Assembly (NCBI RefSeq): GCF_019012925.1
Contig: NZ_JAGIRL010000038.1
Location: 1 to 38,800 of the forward strand
Reading direction: 5' to 3'
Length of the DNA stretch: 38,800 bases
Source: Fusobacterium sp.
GTDB lineage: Bacteria > Fusobacteriota > Fusobacteriia > Fusobacteriales > Fusobacteriaceae
Shown one piece after another: positions 18,143-25,666 of the stretch. The notes under the pieces were generated by a model. That model searched no databases, had not been told where the DNA came from, and saw nothing but the letters and a program-made list of their open reading frames with translations. Made by a program: the position numbers and the translations under genes. Every line of letters begins with the position of its first letter. The first letter of the stretch is position 1.

Positions 18143-18169
18143 AAAATATGTAGTTAGGAGGTGTAATTC

Positions 18170-19639
18170 GTGAATAATTTTGTAGTTCAATTTCCATTAG
18201 TTGTTGAAAAATGGCAATCTGATATTTTGAATAAAAGATTTGAAATTGCTAGAAAAATATATAATTCTTTAGTTAGAATTAGTCTTAATAGATATAAAGA
18301 ATTGATTAAAACTAAAAAATATAGGGAATTAATATTTAATATTCAAAGAGACTCACAAGGAAATTTTTTAAAAAATAAATATAATAAAGAAATTTTTTTA
18401 AAAATAAATCAAATGAGAATTGACTATAAATTATCTGAATATAACTTCCAATCTGATGTTAAAAAATTTCAAAAATACTATAAAAAGAGTATTGATTCAG
18501 CTACAGCTCAAAAATTAGGAACTCATTTATGGAGAGCATATGAAAAATTATTTTATGATAAAGGAAAAGAAATACATTTTAAAAAATATGATACTCTAAA
18601 TTCGCTTGAAAGTAAATCTAATAAAGCTGGAATTAGATTTAAAAACAATAGCATTGAATGGATTGGATTAAAAATGCCAGTAATTATTGATCTTAATAAT
18701 ATGTATGAAGTCGAAGCGATAAGAAATGATATTTCATACTGTAGAATAGTTAGAAAATTTATTCGCGGAAAATACAAATTCTATGTTCAAATAATTTTTA
18801 AAGGAACTCCTCCATTAAAAATAGATAAAAATACAGGAGAAATTAAAAGAAAAATAGGAAAAGGTGATGTTGGAATAGATATAGGAACTTCAACTATTGC
18901 ATACTGTTCAGAGAATAAATTAAAAATACTTGAATTGGCTGATAAAATAAGAGATATAAGTGCTAAAAAGTGTAGAATATTAAGGAAGATGGATAGGTCT
19001 AAACGAATGACAAATCCTAATAATTTTAAAATAGATGGAACTATTAAAAAAGGAGCCAAATTTAATTTTTCTAATAAATATATAAAATTAAAAAATACTC
19101 TTAAAGAGATTTTTAGAAAAGAAGCAGATACTAGAAAATACCAACATGAGTGCTTAGCTAATGAAATAATAGCTTTAGGTGATAAAATTTATGTTGAAGA
19201 TATGAATTTTAAAGGATTGCAAAAGAAAAGTAAGAAAACAGAAAAGAATGAAAAAGGAAGCTTTAAAAAGAAAAAAAGATTTGGAAAATCAATAGGGAAT
19301 AGAGCTCCAGCGATGCTAATTTCTATTATAGATAGAAAATTAAAATCATTTGGAAGGGAAATTATTAAAATAAATACAAGAAAAGCTAAAGCAAGTCAAT
19401 TTAATCATTTGACACAAGAGTACAAGAAAAAGTCATTAAGTAAACGTTGGAATAATATAGATGGTTATAAAATACAAAGAGATTTATATTCATCATTTTT
19501 AATTATGAATATAAATGAAGATTTAGAAACATATAATTTAAAAAAATGTAGTGAAAGATTTGATAAATTCTTAGAACTTCATAAAATTGAAGTTCTAAGA
19601 TTATCAGGAAATAAAAATTTAAGTAGTATAGGAATTTAA
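18170..19639 (+). CDS. tnpB: TnpB, IS605 OrfB-type RNA-guided nuclease without zinc ribbon
   Basis: 489 residues. TnpB proteins are RNA-guided DNA nucleases that help keep IS200/IS605 elements and are ancestors of Cas12. The RuvC triad is visible: D237 in VGIDIGTST, E343 in IYVEDMNF and D438 in IQRDLYSSFL. Between E343 and D438 the usual two CxxC pairs are absent; that stretch (RKAKASQFNHLTQEYKKKSLSKRW, abbreviated here at positions about 405-428) has no cysteine. N-terminal 1-230 is the RNA/DNA-recognition lobe. GTG start with AGGAGGTG. It is longer than the roughly 400-residue TnpB model proteins. Catalytic residues are intact, so activity is possible. Confidence 0.88.
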   Translation: MNNFVVQFPLVVEKWQSDILNKRFEIARKIYNSLVRISLNRYKELIKTKKYRELIFNIQRDSQGNFLKNKYNKEIFLKINQMRIDYKLSEYNFQSDVKKFQKYYKKSIDSATAQKLGTHLWRAYEKLFYDKGKEIHFKKYDTLNSLESKSNKAGIRFKNNSIEWIGLKMPVIIDLNNMYEVEAIRNDISYCRIVRKFIRGKYKFYVQIIFKGTPPLKIDKNTGEIKRKIGKGDVGIDIGTSTIAYCSENKLKILELADKIRDISAKKCRILRKMDRSKRMTNPNNFKIDGTIKKGAKFNFSNKYIKLKNTLKEIFRKEADTRKYQHECLANEIIALGDKIYVEDMNFKGLQKKSKKTEKNEKGSFKKKKRFGKSIGNRAPAMLISIIDRKLKSFGREIIKINTRKAKASQFNHLTQEYKKKSLSKRWNNIDGYKIQRDLYSSFLIMNINEDLETYNLKKCSERFDKFLELHKIEVLRLSGNKNLSSIGI

Positions 19640-19803
19640 AAATGAATAAAAAAGGTTTTGATATGAGCCTAATACTATCGTTAATGAATACAAAGGTGTT
19701 CTTGATAGTGAAAGTCTTTTAGAAAATAGTGATTGATTTATTCTTTCGAGAATAAATAGAAGCTAATTATAAAAGAACCCCTCGACTTTAGTCGTTGGGA
19801 GTA
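19640..19803 (+). ncRNA. Probable omega (right-end) RNA of TnpB
   Basis: TnpB guide RNAs come from the 3' end of tnpB and the right end of the element. This stretch has ACTATC (19674-19679) / GATAGT (19704-19709), a perfect 9-bp hairpin ATTTATTCT (19736-19744) / AGAATAAAT (19749-19757) on a UUCG loop, and the right-end hairpin. The guide would be the host sequence starting near 19808. Location and structure support it; expression is not shown. Confidence 0.5.
19778..19799 (+). repeat. Right-end hairpin of the IS element
   Basis: CCC and CGAC pair with GTCG and GGG around TTTA, with a two-base mismatch (CT opposite TT). It shares the CGACTTTAGTCG core with the left end (TGACTTTAGTCA). Confidence 0.7.
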
Positions 19804-19807
19804 TCAG

Positions 19808-19836
19808 TTGAAGTAATGTCATGAAAAAAGTATAAT
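19808..19836 (+). promoter_or_regulatory. Promoter of the free-standing EIIA gene at the IS boundary
   Basis: TTGAAG (19808-19813), a 17-nt spacer and TATAAT (19831-19836). The -35 starts within a few bases of the IS right end, so the insertion may have created or altered this promoter. Confidence 0.65.
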
Positions 19837-19911
19837 ATTATTATGGGATTAAATAAGTGATGATGTAGGGAGAAGAAATTGTAGATTATTATACAATTAT
19901 AAGGAGGAATA

Positions 19912-20352
19912 ATGGGACTAATAACAGAGAAGTTAGTAATGTTGGAGTTAGATTGTAGTACGAAAAAAGAAGTGATAGAGAGAATGGCAAAAGCTATTTC
20001 TGATGAGGGATTTGTTGAAGACTATGAAGAGTTTTTAACTGCTTTATATAAGAGAGAGGATATAGCACCAACTGCTGTAGGATATGATGTTGGATTGCCT
20101 CATGGTACTTCAAAAACTGTAAAGAAACCAGGAATAGCATTTGCAAGATTAAAAACTCCAATTATGTGGAATTTAGAAGAGAAAGAGATTGCTAAAATGG
20201 TATTTATGTTAGCTATCCCAGATGAAGGAAAGGGAACTGATAAAATTAGCATATTGATAGATCTATCTAAAAAAATTCTTGATGATAGTTTTAGAGAAAA
20301 AGTTATGAAGATATCAAAAGTTAATGAAATAGTTAGATTAATAAATGAATAG
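19912..20352 (+). CDS. PTS system EIIA component, fructose/mannitol family (free-standing)
   Basis: 146 residues forming one EIIA-Fru domain. The phosphorylated histidine is H64 in GLPHGTS. It accepts phosphate from HPr and passes it to an EIIB. It stands alone without EIIB or EIIC in its transcription unit. The convergent EIIA-C-B gene next door already has its own EIIA, so this one may serve another permease, or act as a regulator like PtsN. The ATG follows AAGGAGGAAT. A shared terminator separates it from the convergent gene. Confidence 0.9.
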   Translation: MGLITEKLVMLELDCSTKKEVIERMAKAISDEGFVEDYEEFLTALYKREDIAPTAVGYDVGLPHGTSKTVKKPGIAFARLKTPIMWNLEEKEIAKMVFMLAIPDEGKGTDKISILIDLSKKILDDSFREKVMKISKVNEIVRLINE

Positions 20353-20360
20353 ATAGTAAA

Positions 20361-20403
20361 TAACCTCTCCAGATTAGTGATCTAATTGGAGAGGCTATTT
20401 TTT
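20361..20403. terminator. Terminator between convergent PTS genes
   Basis: CCTCTCCA (20364-20371), a bulged G and ATTAG pair with CTAAT and TGGAGAGG (20387-20394), a 13-bp stem with loop TGAT. A T run (ATTTTTT) follows on the plus strand; the minus-strand side is less T-rich, so it serves the EIIA gene best. Confidence 0.85.
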
Positions 20404-20406
20404 CTA

Positions 20407-22287
20407 TTATTTTAAGCTATTTTGAATTAGAGTTTTTGGATCTTGAATAGCTACCTTAGTTTTAACATCTACTACTTTTATATTTTTAAATCTATGAGGT
20501 TCTTTAATAGCAACATCATGAGCAAAGATAATAACTTTAGCATTCTCAACATCTTTTGGAGTTATTCTATTAACAATTCCATTCGCTCCTTGAGTTTCTA
20601 CTTTTATTTTTACTCCTAATTTAGCAGCAGTTTTTTCTAGAGCTTTTGCAGCTAAGAAAGTATGAGCTACTCCAGAAGGACAAGATGTTATTGCTAAAAC
20701 TTCTGCTTCTCCTTCACCTTGTACACTTTCGTAATTTTCAATCTCTTCTTTTAGCTCCTCTTCTTCAACAGCAACAGGTTTTAAACTATTTACAATTATC
20801 GCAGTAACTAAAGCCCCAGCTATAGTACCAATTATATATCCTATTTTTCCTTCAACAACTGGAAGAACAATCCAACCTCCCCAAGGAGCATGGTTAATAC
20901 AGTTCATTAAGAAACCGATAACGTTTCCAACAATACCACCAGCAACTATGGCAGGTAAAACTCTCATAGGGTCAGCAGCAGCAAATGGAATTGCACCTTC
21001 ACTAATACCGATAAGCCCCATAATAGCAGCAGCTTTTCCAGCTTCTTTTTCATCTTTTGTATATTTTTTAGGAGACATAAATGTAGCTAATGCCATTCCT
21101 AAAGGTGGAGTACAGATAGCGATTCCAACTCCTCCCATTAACCAAGGTTGAGTATCAACTTGAGTTTGAGCAAAAAGAGTAGCAACTTTATTGATAGGTC
21201 CACCCATATCAAATGCAGTCATTCCACCTAAAATAGTTCCTAATAAAACTTTTCCACTTCCAGCCATTCCAGCTAGCCAATTGTTCATTGCTCCCATCAT
21301 ACTTGCAATAGGAGTACCTATTATCCAGATTACAACTGAACATACTAAGAAAGTTCCAATTAGAGGATAGATAAATATTGAACCTAGTGACTTCATACTA
21401 TCTGGTAATTTTATTTTCTTTAAGCATTGAACAATAAATCCAGCTATAAAACCAACAATGATTGCTCCTAAGAATCCAGTTTTATAGTTTTGAACTGCTA
21501 TCCAAGATCCTATCATACCTGGTGCTAAACCTGGTTTATCAGCTATAGAGTAAGCTATATATCCTCCTAAAACAGCAGTGAAAAGAGTAAGTCCTGCAAT
21601 ACCCATATCTGCCATCTCTTTTAAGAAACCACTATCAGGTACAGCACCTTTTCCAGATAACATTACAGCTAATGAGAGCAATACTCCACCAGCAACTATA
21701 AATGGAATCATATGAGATGTTCCAAATAGTAAGTGTTCCTTCATTCTATTTAAAGTTTGTTTAAAATCTTTTTTCTCTTCAACTTCATAAGTAAAAGTAT
21801 TTTCTTCCACTTTTTCTTCCTCTACTTTCTCCTCTTTTAGTATGACATTTAGAAACTCTTTTTTAGTTTTAGCATTTTTTAACTCCTCTAAAAATCCATC
21901 TTCCATAAATAGAGTAGTCAAATTTGAAAGAACTTCTATATGAGTAGAACCTTTTTCAGAATCTGGAATAGCTATTAAGAAAGCTAATTCAACCTCATTG
22001 TCTTCATCAACTGACTCCCAGTCAGAGATTTTATTTTTTAATCTTATTGCCGAAATTTTAGCATTTTTAACAGTTGTAGATTTTCCATGTGGAATAGCTA
22101 ACCCCTCTTCTAATCCAGTAGGAGATTTTGTTTCTCTCTCCATAACAACTTTAAAAAATTCATCTCTATTTTCTAAAACTCCACTTGCATCTAGAAGATC
22201 AACTAATTTATTGATAACTTCAATCTTTGTTTTACAATCAGAATCAAGAACAATTAGACTTTCATCAATTAAATTTCTAAAATTCAT
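20407..22287 (-). CDS. PTS fructose-family EIIABC permease, domain order A-C-B
   Basis: 626 residues. EIIA is at about 1-150 with H67 in AIPHGKS; a charged linker (KEEKVEEEKVEEN) joins it to the membrane EIIC at about 185-505. EIIB is at about 525-626, phosphorylated at C536 in ITSCPSGVAHTF. It imports and phosphorylates a sugar of the fructose family (fructose, mannose-type or mannosylglycerate) using PEP. EIIB after EIIC is the reverse of the common A-B-C order. The ATG follows ATGGAGGTA on the minus strand. The divergent PRD regulator is the likely controller. No 1-phosphofructokinase gene is adjacent, so fructose itself is uncertain. Confidence 0.93.
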   Translation of the reverse strand: MNFRNLIDESLIVLDSDCKTKIEVINKLVDLLDASGVLENRDEFFKVVMERETKSPTGLEEGLAIPHGKSTTVKNAKISAIRLKNKISDWESVDEDNEVELAFLIAIPDSEKGSTHIEVLSNLTTLFMEDGFLEELKNAKTKKEFLNVILKEEKVEEEKVEENTFTYEVEEKKDFKQTLNRMKEHLLFGTSHMIPFIVAGGVLLSLAVMLSGKGAVPDSGFLKEMADMGIAGLTLFTAVLGGYIAYSIADKPGLAPGMIGSWIAVQNYKTGFLGAIIVGFIAGFIVQCLKKIKLPDSMKSLGSIFIYPLIGTFLVCSVVIWIIGTPIASMMGAMNNWLAGMAGSGKVLLGTILGGMTAFDMGGPINKVATLFAQTQVDTQPWLMGGVGIAICTPPLGMALATFMSPKKYTKDEKEAGKAAAIMGLIGISEGAIPFAAADPMRVLPAIVAGGIVGNVIGFLMNCINHAPWGGWIVLPVVEGKIGYIIGTIAGALVTAIIVNSLKPVAVEEEELKEEIENYESVQGEGEAEVLAITSCPSGVAHTFLAAKALEKTAAKLGVKIKVETQGANGIVNRITPKDVENAKVIIFAHDVAIKEPHRFKNIKVVDVKTKVAIQDPKTLIQNSLK

Positions 22288-22317
22288 ATCTGTACCTCCA
22301 TATTTTTATATATTTTG

Positions 22318-22326
22318 AGTATAACA
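22318..22326 (-). promoter_or_regulatory. Probable extended -10 promoter of the PTS permease gene
   Basis: On the minus strand TGT followed by TATACT, about 30 nt before the ATG. A convincing -35 was not found, which would fit a promoter needing the divergent regulator. Confidence 0.4.
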
Positions 22327-22400
22327 AAATTTTATAATTTTGAATAGAATCTAATTTTTTCAAAAAAATATGATTTTTTTTGACTTTATATGTTTTATTT

Positions 22401-22429
22401 TAGTTAAAAATTGTAATTTATGATATAAT
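22401..22429 (+). promoter_or_regulatory. Promoter of the PRD regulator gene
   Basis: TATAAT (22424-22429) preceded by TGA (extended -10); TAGTTA (22401-22406) is a weak -35 at 17-nt spacing. Confidence 0.6.
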
Positions 22430-22460
22430 TTAAAAAATAAGGATTTAGAAGGAGAGAGAA

Positions 22461-24515
22461 ATGACAAATAGAATGTTAGAGATATTAAAAATATTTTTAG
22501 AGAATGGTGGAAGATCATCTTATAAATATATTTCTGAAGTGGTTCAAATAAATGAGAGAACCATTAGATATGATATAGAGAAAATTAATCAAACTCTTTC
22601 TGAAAATAGATTTAATATTATTGAAAAAAGATCTAAGGGTGAACTACTATTTACAGATTTAACTGAACTCTCTAACATAATCTCTTTTTTTCAAAAAAAT
22701 ATTTCTACTGACGAGATAAAAGATGAGATTATTCTATTCAAAATCTTATTTCAAGGTAGGATAAATTTAAATGAGCTATGTGTTGAATTGGATGTAAGTA
22801 GGACAACAATAAAAAGTATAATAAGAGTAATTCGTGAAAAATTTGAAAAGTATAATCTAAAGTTGGAAACAGAGGTTCAGAAAGGTTTAATCTTAGTAGG
22901 GGAGGAAAGTAGTATTAGAATAGTTCAGTTAAAATTTTTAAATAGATATTTTAACTATTTTTCTAATAACAGTTCTCAATATGTAATGAAACTATTGAAG
23001 GAAATATTTTCAAATGAGTTGAGAGAGGAAGCTAAATTATTTATAGATCTATTGATGAAAGAAAATAATACTGTAATTGCTGATGAACCATATTTGACAT
23101 TTCAAAATTATATCTGTATTATGATTTGGAGAATAAAAAATGGTAGAGTTTTAACAAGTATTGAGAATGAAAATTTTTTTAGAAGAACCACAGAATTTTT
23201 ACAGATAAAAAGAAATGTAGGAAGATTAGAGAAAAAATTTGATGTAGATATAAATGAAATGGAGATTTTGAGAGTGACTGACCTATATCTAGGATGTCAT
23301 AACTATTGTGATGAGAGTAATTTTTATAATTTTTGGATAGAGATAGATGTTTTAGCTAAGAAGATAATAGAGAATTTTTCCATTAATATGGAGATAGATC
23401 TAACTAAGGACAAGGATCTTTTATATGGAATTATTAATCATTTAAAACCGACTATACATAGATTAAAAAACAATATCTCGTTGGAGAACTCCATTTTAGA
23501 TGATTTTTTAAAAAATTATAAGCCCATTTTTGAAGCTACTAAAAAATCTGTCTATCCATTAGAAGAGTTTATAGGAATGGAGCTTACTTTAGATGAGATC
23601 GCTTTTTTAGGAACTCATTTTAAGAGTGCCATAGATAAAAATTTTTCTTTAGAGAAAAAAGTTCTAATTGTTTGTGGTTTTGGTTATGGAACATCAAAGC
23701 TATTAGCTCAACAATTGAAAAATACTTATAGTATCTTTGTGAAAGATATAATTCCAGTATATAAATTAGAGGAGTATGATCTAGAAGAGATAGATCTAAT
23801 TGTAACTACTCTACACTTAGAGAATAGCTTTTCAAAACCTCTAGTACAGGTGAATACAATCTTATCTGGTGACGATAGGATAAATTTAGAAAGAGCTGGT
23901 CTGCAGGAGCAACAGAGAAAGGTTAAATTCACTAACTTGATAAAGATTATAGAAAAAAATACTCTGATAACTAATCTATCAACATTAAAAAAAGAGTTAA
24001 AAGAGCTTATGGGAGATCTTCTTATTGATGATACCAGCAAAAATATACTCTCTCTTTCTGAACTTTTAGGAGATAATATAATTTTACAGAGTGAGGCTAA
24101 AGGTTGGAAGGAGGCCATTCAAGATATTGGAGAGTTATTGATAGAGGAAGGAGCATGTAATATAAGCTATATAGAGAGTATGATTAAGAAAATAGAAGAG
24201 TATGGATCCTACATGGTAACTAATAAAAAAATTGCTATTCCTCACAGTAAGAATGATAATAATGTATTTAAAACAAGTATGGGACTTTTGATATTAAAAG
24301 AAGAGATAGATTTTCCAGGAGGTTTACCTGTAAAAATAATATTAGTTTTTACATCTAATGACGGAGAGGAACATTTAGAGGCTTTGGCAGATTTTATGGA
24401 TTTGACTAATAATCACAGTTTTATAGCAAAATTAGATGAGTTTGTAAATCCTAGAAAAGTATTAGACACCATTAAGAAATTTGAATTTTTATCTAAGATA
24501 GGAAAAAATAGATAA
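22461..24515 (+). CDS. PRD-containing PTS regulator with EIIB- and EIIA-like domains
   Basis: 684 residues, the architecture of MtlR/LicR/ManR-type activators. An N-terminal HTH (about 5-60: SEVVQINERTIRYDIEKIN), a second Mga-like HTH (about 95-150: LDVSRTTIKSIIRVIREKF) and two PRD domains (about 180-395) come first. An EIIB-Gat-like domain follows with C405 in VLIVCGFGYGTSK, then an EIIA-Fru-like domain (about 530-680) with H595 in AIPHSKND. PTS phosphorylation of these residues tunes activity in known relatives. It is divergent from the A-C-B permease, its likely target. ATG follows GAAGGAGAG. Confidence 0.9.
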   Translation: MTNRMLEILKIFLENGGRSSYKYISEVVQINERTIRYDIEKINQTLSENRFNIIEKRSKGELLFTDLTELSNIISFFQKNISTDEIKDEIILFKILFQGRINLNELCVELDVSRTTIKSIIRVIREKFEKYNLKLETEVQKGLILVGEESSIRIVQLKFLNRYFNYFSNNSSQYVMKLLKEIFSNELREEAKLFIDLLMKENNTVIADEPYLTFQNYICIMIWRIKNGRVLTSIENENFFRRTTEFLQIKRNVGRLEKKFDVDINEMEILRVTDLYLGCHNYCDESNFYNFWIEIDVLAKKIIENFSINMEIDLTKDKDLLYGIINHLKPTIHRLKNNISLENSILDDFLKNYKPIFEATKKSVYPLEEFIGMELTLDEIAFLGTHFKSAIDKNFSLEKKVLIVCGFGYGTSKLLAQQLKNTYSIFVKDIIPVYKLEEYDLEEIDLIVTTLHLENSFSKPLVQVNTILSGDDRINLERAGLQEQQRKVKFTNLIKIIEKNTLITNLSTLKKELKELMGDLLIDDTSKNILSLSELLGDNIILQSEAKGWKEAIQDIGELLIEEGACNISYIESMIKKIEEYGSYMVTNKKIAIPHSKNDNNVFKTSMGLLILKEEIDFPGGLPVKIILVFTSNDGEEHLEALADFMDLTNNHSFIAKLDEFVNPRKVLDTIKKFEFLSKIGKNR

Positions 24516-24521
24516 TAGTTA

Positions 24522-24550
24522 AAAAAATAGAGAGCGATTGATCGCTCTCT
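24522..24550 (-). terminator. Terminator of the cold-shock gene
   Basis: Perfect 10-bp inverted repeat AGAGAGCGAT / ATCGCTCTCT (24529-24550) with a TG centre. The T run (seven T) lies on the minus-strand side (24521-24528), so it stops transcription from the cold-shock gene; the plus-strand side has no T run. Confidence 0.85.
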
Positions 24551-24571
24551 AAAATCTCTATGTATAAAGGA

Positions 24572-24772
24572 TTAAGCAACTTTTACGTCAATAGCCATAG
24601 GACCTTTTTTACCTTCAGTAACTTCAAAAGTAACAGCTTGTCCCTCTTCTAAAGTTCTAAATCCATCTCCGATAATTCCAGTAAAGTGTACGAAATAATC
24701 GTTTCCATCTTCGCTAGTTACAAATCCAAACCCCTTCTCTTTATTAAACCATTTTACTTTTCCATTTAACAT
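24572..24772 (-). CDS. Cold-shock domain protein
   Basis: 66 residues, a single cold-shock OB-fold that binds single-stranded RNA and DNA. RNP1 is KGFGFV and RNP2 is DYFVHF; the opening is [16 protein letters not shown]. Members act as RNA chaperones, and not all are cold-induced. ATG preceded by GGAGGTTG on the minus strand. It stands alone between convergent and divergent genes with its own promoter and terminator. Confidence 0.97.
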   Translation of the reverse strand: MLNGKVKWFNKEKGFGFVTSEDGNDYFVHFTGIIGDGFRTLEEGQAVTFEVTEGKKGPMAIDVKVA

Positions 24773-24843
24773 TTTACAACCTCCAAAAGAATAAAAAACT
24801 TCTTGTTCTTAAACAAAATCAGAGTTAAAGAACAATTAACTAG

Positions 24844-24872
24844 ATTATACAATATGAAGTAAATAATATCAA
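24844..24872 (-). promoter_or_regulatory. Promoter of the cold-shock gene
   Basis: On the minus strand TTGATA (24872-24867), a 17-nt spacer and TATAAT (24849-24844). The leader is about 65 nt; no clear cold-box was seen. Confidence 0.7.
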
Positions 24873-24942
24873 GCATTTTTTTGAAAAAATCTTAAAAAAC
24901 AGTTAAAAAATAATTATATTGAAAAAAAATAAGACAGTTCAT

Positions 24943-24971
24943 TTGATTTTTACTCACAAAAAATGTATAAT
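24943..24971 (+). promoter_or_regulatory. Promoter of the phosphoribosyltransferase-like gene
   Basis: TTGATT (24943-24948), a 17-nt spacer and TATAAT (24966-24971), 32 nt before the GTG start. Confidence 0.7.
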
Positions 24972-25003
24972 TTAGTTATAGAAACAATTAGGAGGGAAGA
25001 AAA

Positions 25004-25594
25004 GTGAAGATAAATCCTATGATAATAGAAGGAAACTGGCAGGAAGGTTATACATTAGATTATTTTATGCTAAAGAGTAATTATGAAGGGGAAGATATAT
25101 TTGGTTATCCTATATTTGATGTTGAATATAGTGAGATTGGAAAAGCTTTAAATGAATTAAAATATCATAAAGAGTATGATAAGGCTATTGATATAGCAGA
25201 AGTTGCTACTGATTTTATAAGAAATCAATGGAAGATAGAGGATAAGATAGATGGAATAATAGCTACTCCTCCTACTTTTAAAAGGGAGATACAGCCACTT
25301 TTTCAAATAGTAAAGCATCTAGGTGAAAATTTAAACAAACCAATTTCATTGGACTTTTTTAGAAAATTGAGCTCTGAAGAGATGAAAAAACTACCAATAG
25401 AAAAGAAAATGGAACTATTCAAAAATAGTATCAGTAAGGAGAGAAAACTAACTAAGAGAGGTAATATACTCATTGTTGATGATATTTTTAGTACAGGAGC
25501 TACTTTGAGAAATTTATGTGAATTATTGAAAGATGATATCTATGTAGATAATATCTATGTCTTAACAATTTGTAAAAATATAAAGAGTGAATAA
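25004..25594 (+). CDS. Phosphoribosyltransferase-fold protein, substrate unknown (GTG start)
   Basis: 196 residues. The PRPP-binding loop is clear near residues 155-168 (ILIVDDIFSTGAT), with D159 and D160. IIATPPTFKRE at about 85-95 is placed like the family's first loop, and ComF-like proteins have a similar layout. No cysteine zinc motif of ComF is present. The N-terminal 60 residues (EGNWQEGYTLDYFMLKSNYEG) are not recognised. It may be a ComF-like competence or salvage protein, but I assign no reaction. GTG start with GGAGGGAAG. A single-gene unit ended by a long hairpin. Confidence 0.75.
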   Translation: MKINPMIIEGNWQEGYTLDYFMLKSNYEGEDIFGYPIFDVEYSEIGKALNELKYHKEYDKAIDIAEVATDFIRNQWKIEDKIDGIIATPPTFKREIQPLFQIVKHLGENLNKPISLDFFRKLSSEEMKKLPIEKKMELFKNSISKERKLTKRGNILIVDDIFSTGATLRNLCELLKDDIYVDNIYVLTICKNIKSE

Positions 25595-25657
25595 AAAAAA
25601 GAGGATTATATACTGTATTCAAATAAGAACGAGTACAGTATATAAATCCTCTTTTTT
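25593..25657. terminator. Bidirectional terminator between convergent genes
   Basis: Very long inverted repeat: AAAAAAGAGGATT and ATATACTGTA pair with TACAGTATAT and AATCCTCTTTTTT, differing by one inserted base. A T run is present on each strand, so it can serve both the upstream gene and the minus-strand symporter. Confidence 0.9.
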
Positions 25658-25666
25658 ATCTATCAA

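Larger units (their letters stand above)
17959..19807 (+). mobile_element. IS200/IS605-family element with decayed tnpA and intact tnpB
   Basis: Ends are marked by subterminal hairpins of related sequence (left 17977-17997, right 19778-19799), not by terminal inverted repeats, and no target duplication is visible; both fit HUH-type IS200/IS605 elements. It holds a tnpA remnant, tnpB and a probable omega RNA. TTAC (17955-17958) lies just left of the element and could be the target motif; the right cut near TCAG (19804-19807) is a guess. It sits in an intergenic position between the C_GCAxxG gene and a PTS gene and disrupts no visible gene. Confidence 0.75.

Noticed and set aside
18170..19639. 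TnpB read as an inactivated, regulator-type (TldR) homologue
   Set aside because: All three RuvC acidic residues are present, so catalytic loss is not supported.
17977..19799. CRISPR-like repeats
   Set aside because: The two similar hairpins are single-copy ends of an IS200/IS605 element, with tnpB between them, not a spaced repeat array.
20361..20403. Operator or attachment-site reading of the long palindrome
   Set aside because: It is between two convergent stop codons and is followed by a T run, so a terminator explains it.
23726..24118. 130-codon minus-strand open frame opposite the PRD regulator
   Set aside because: Antisense shadow; the plus-strand frame has full domain architecture.
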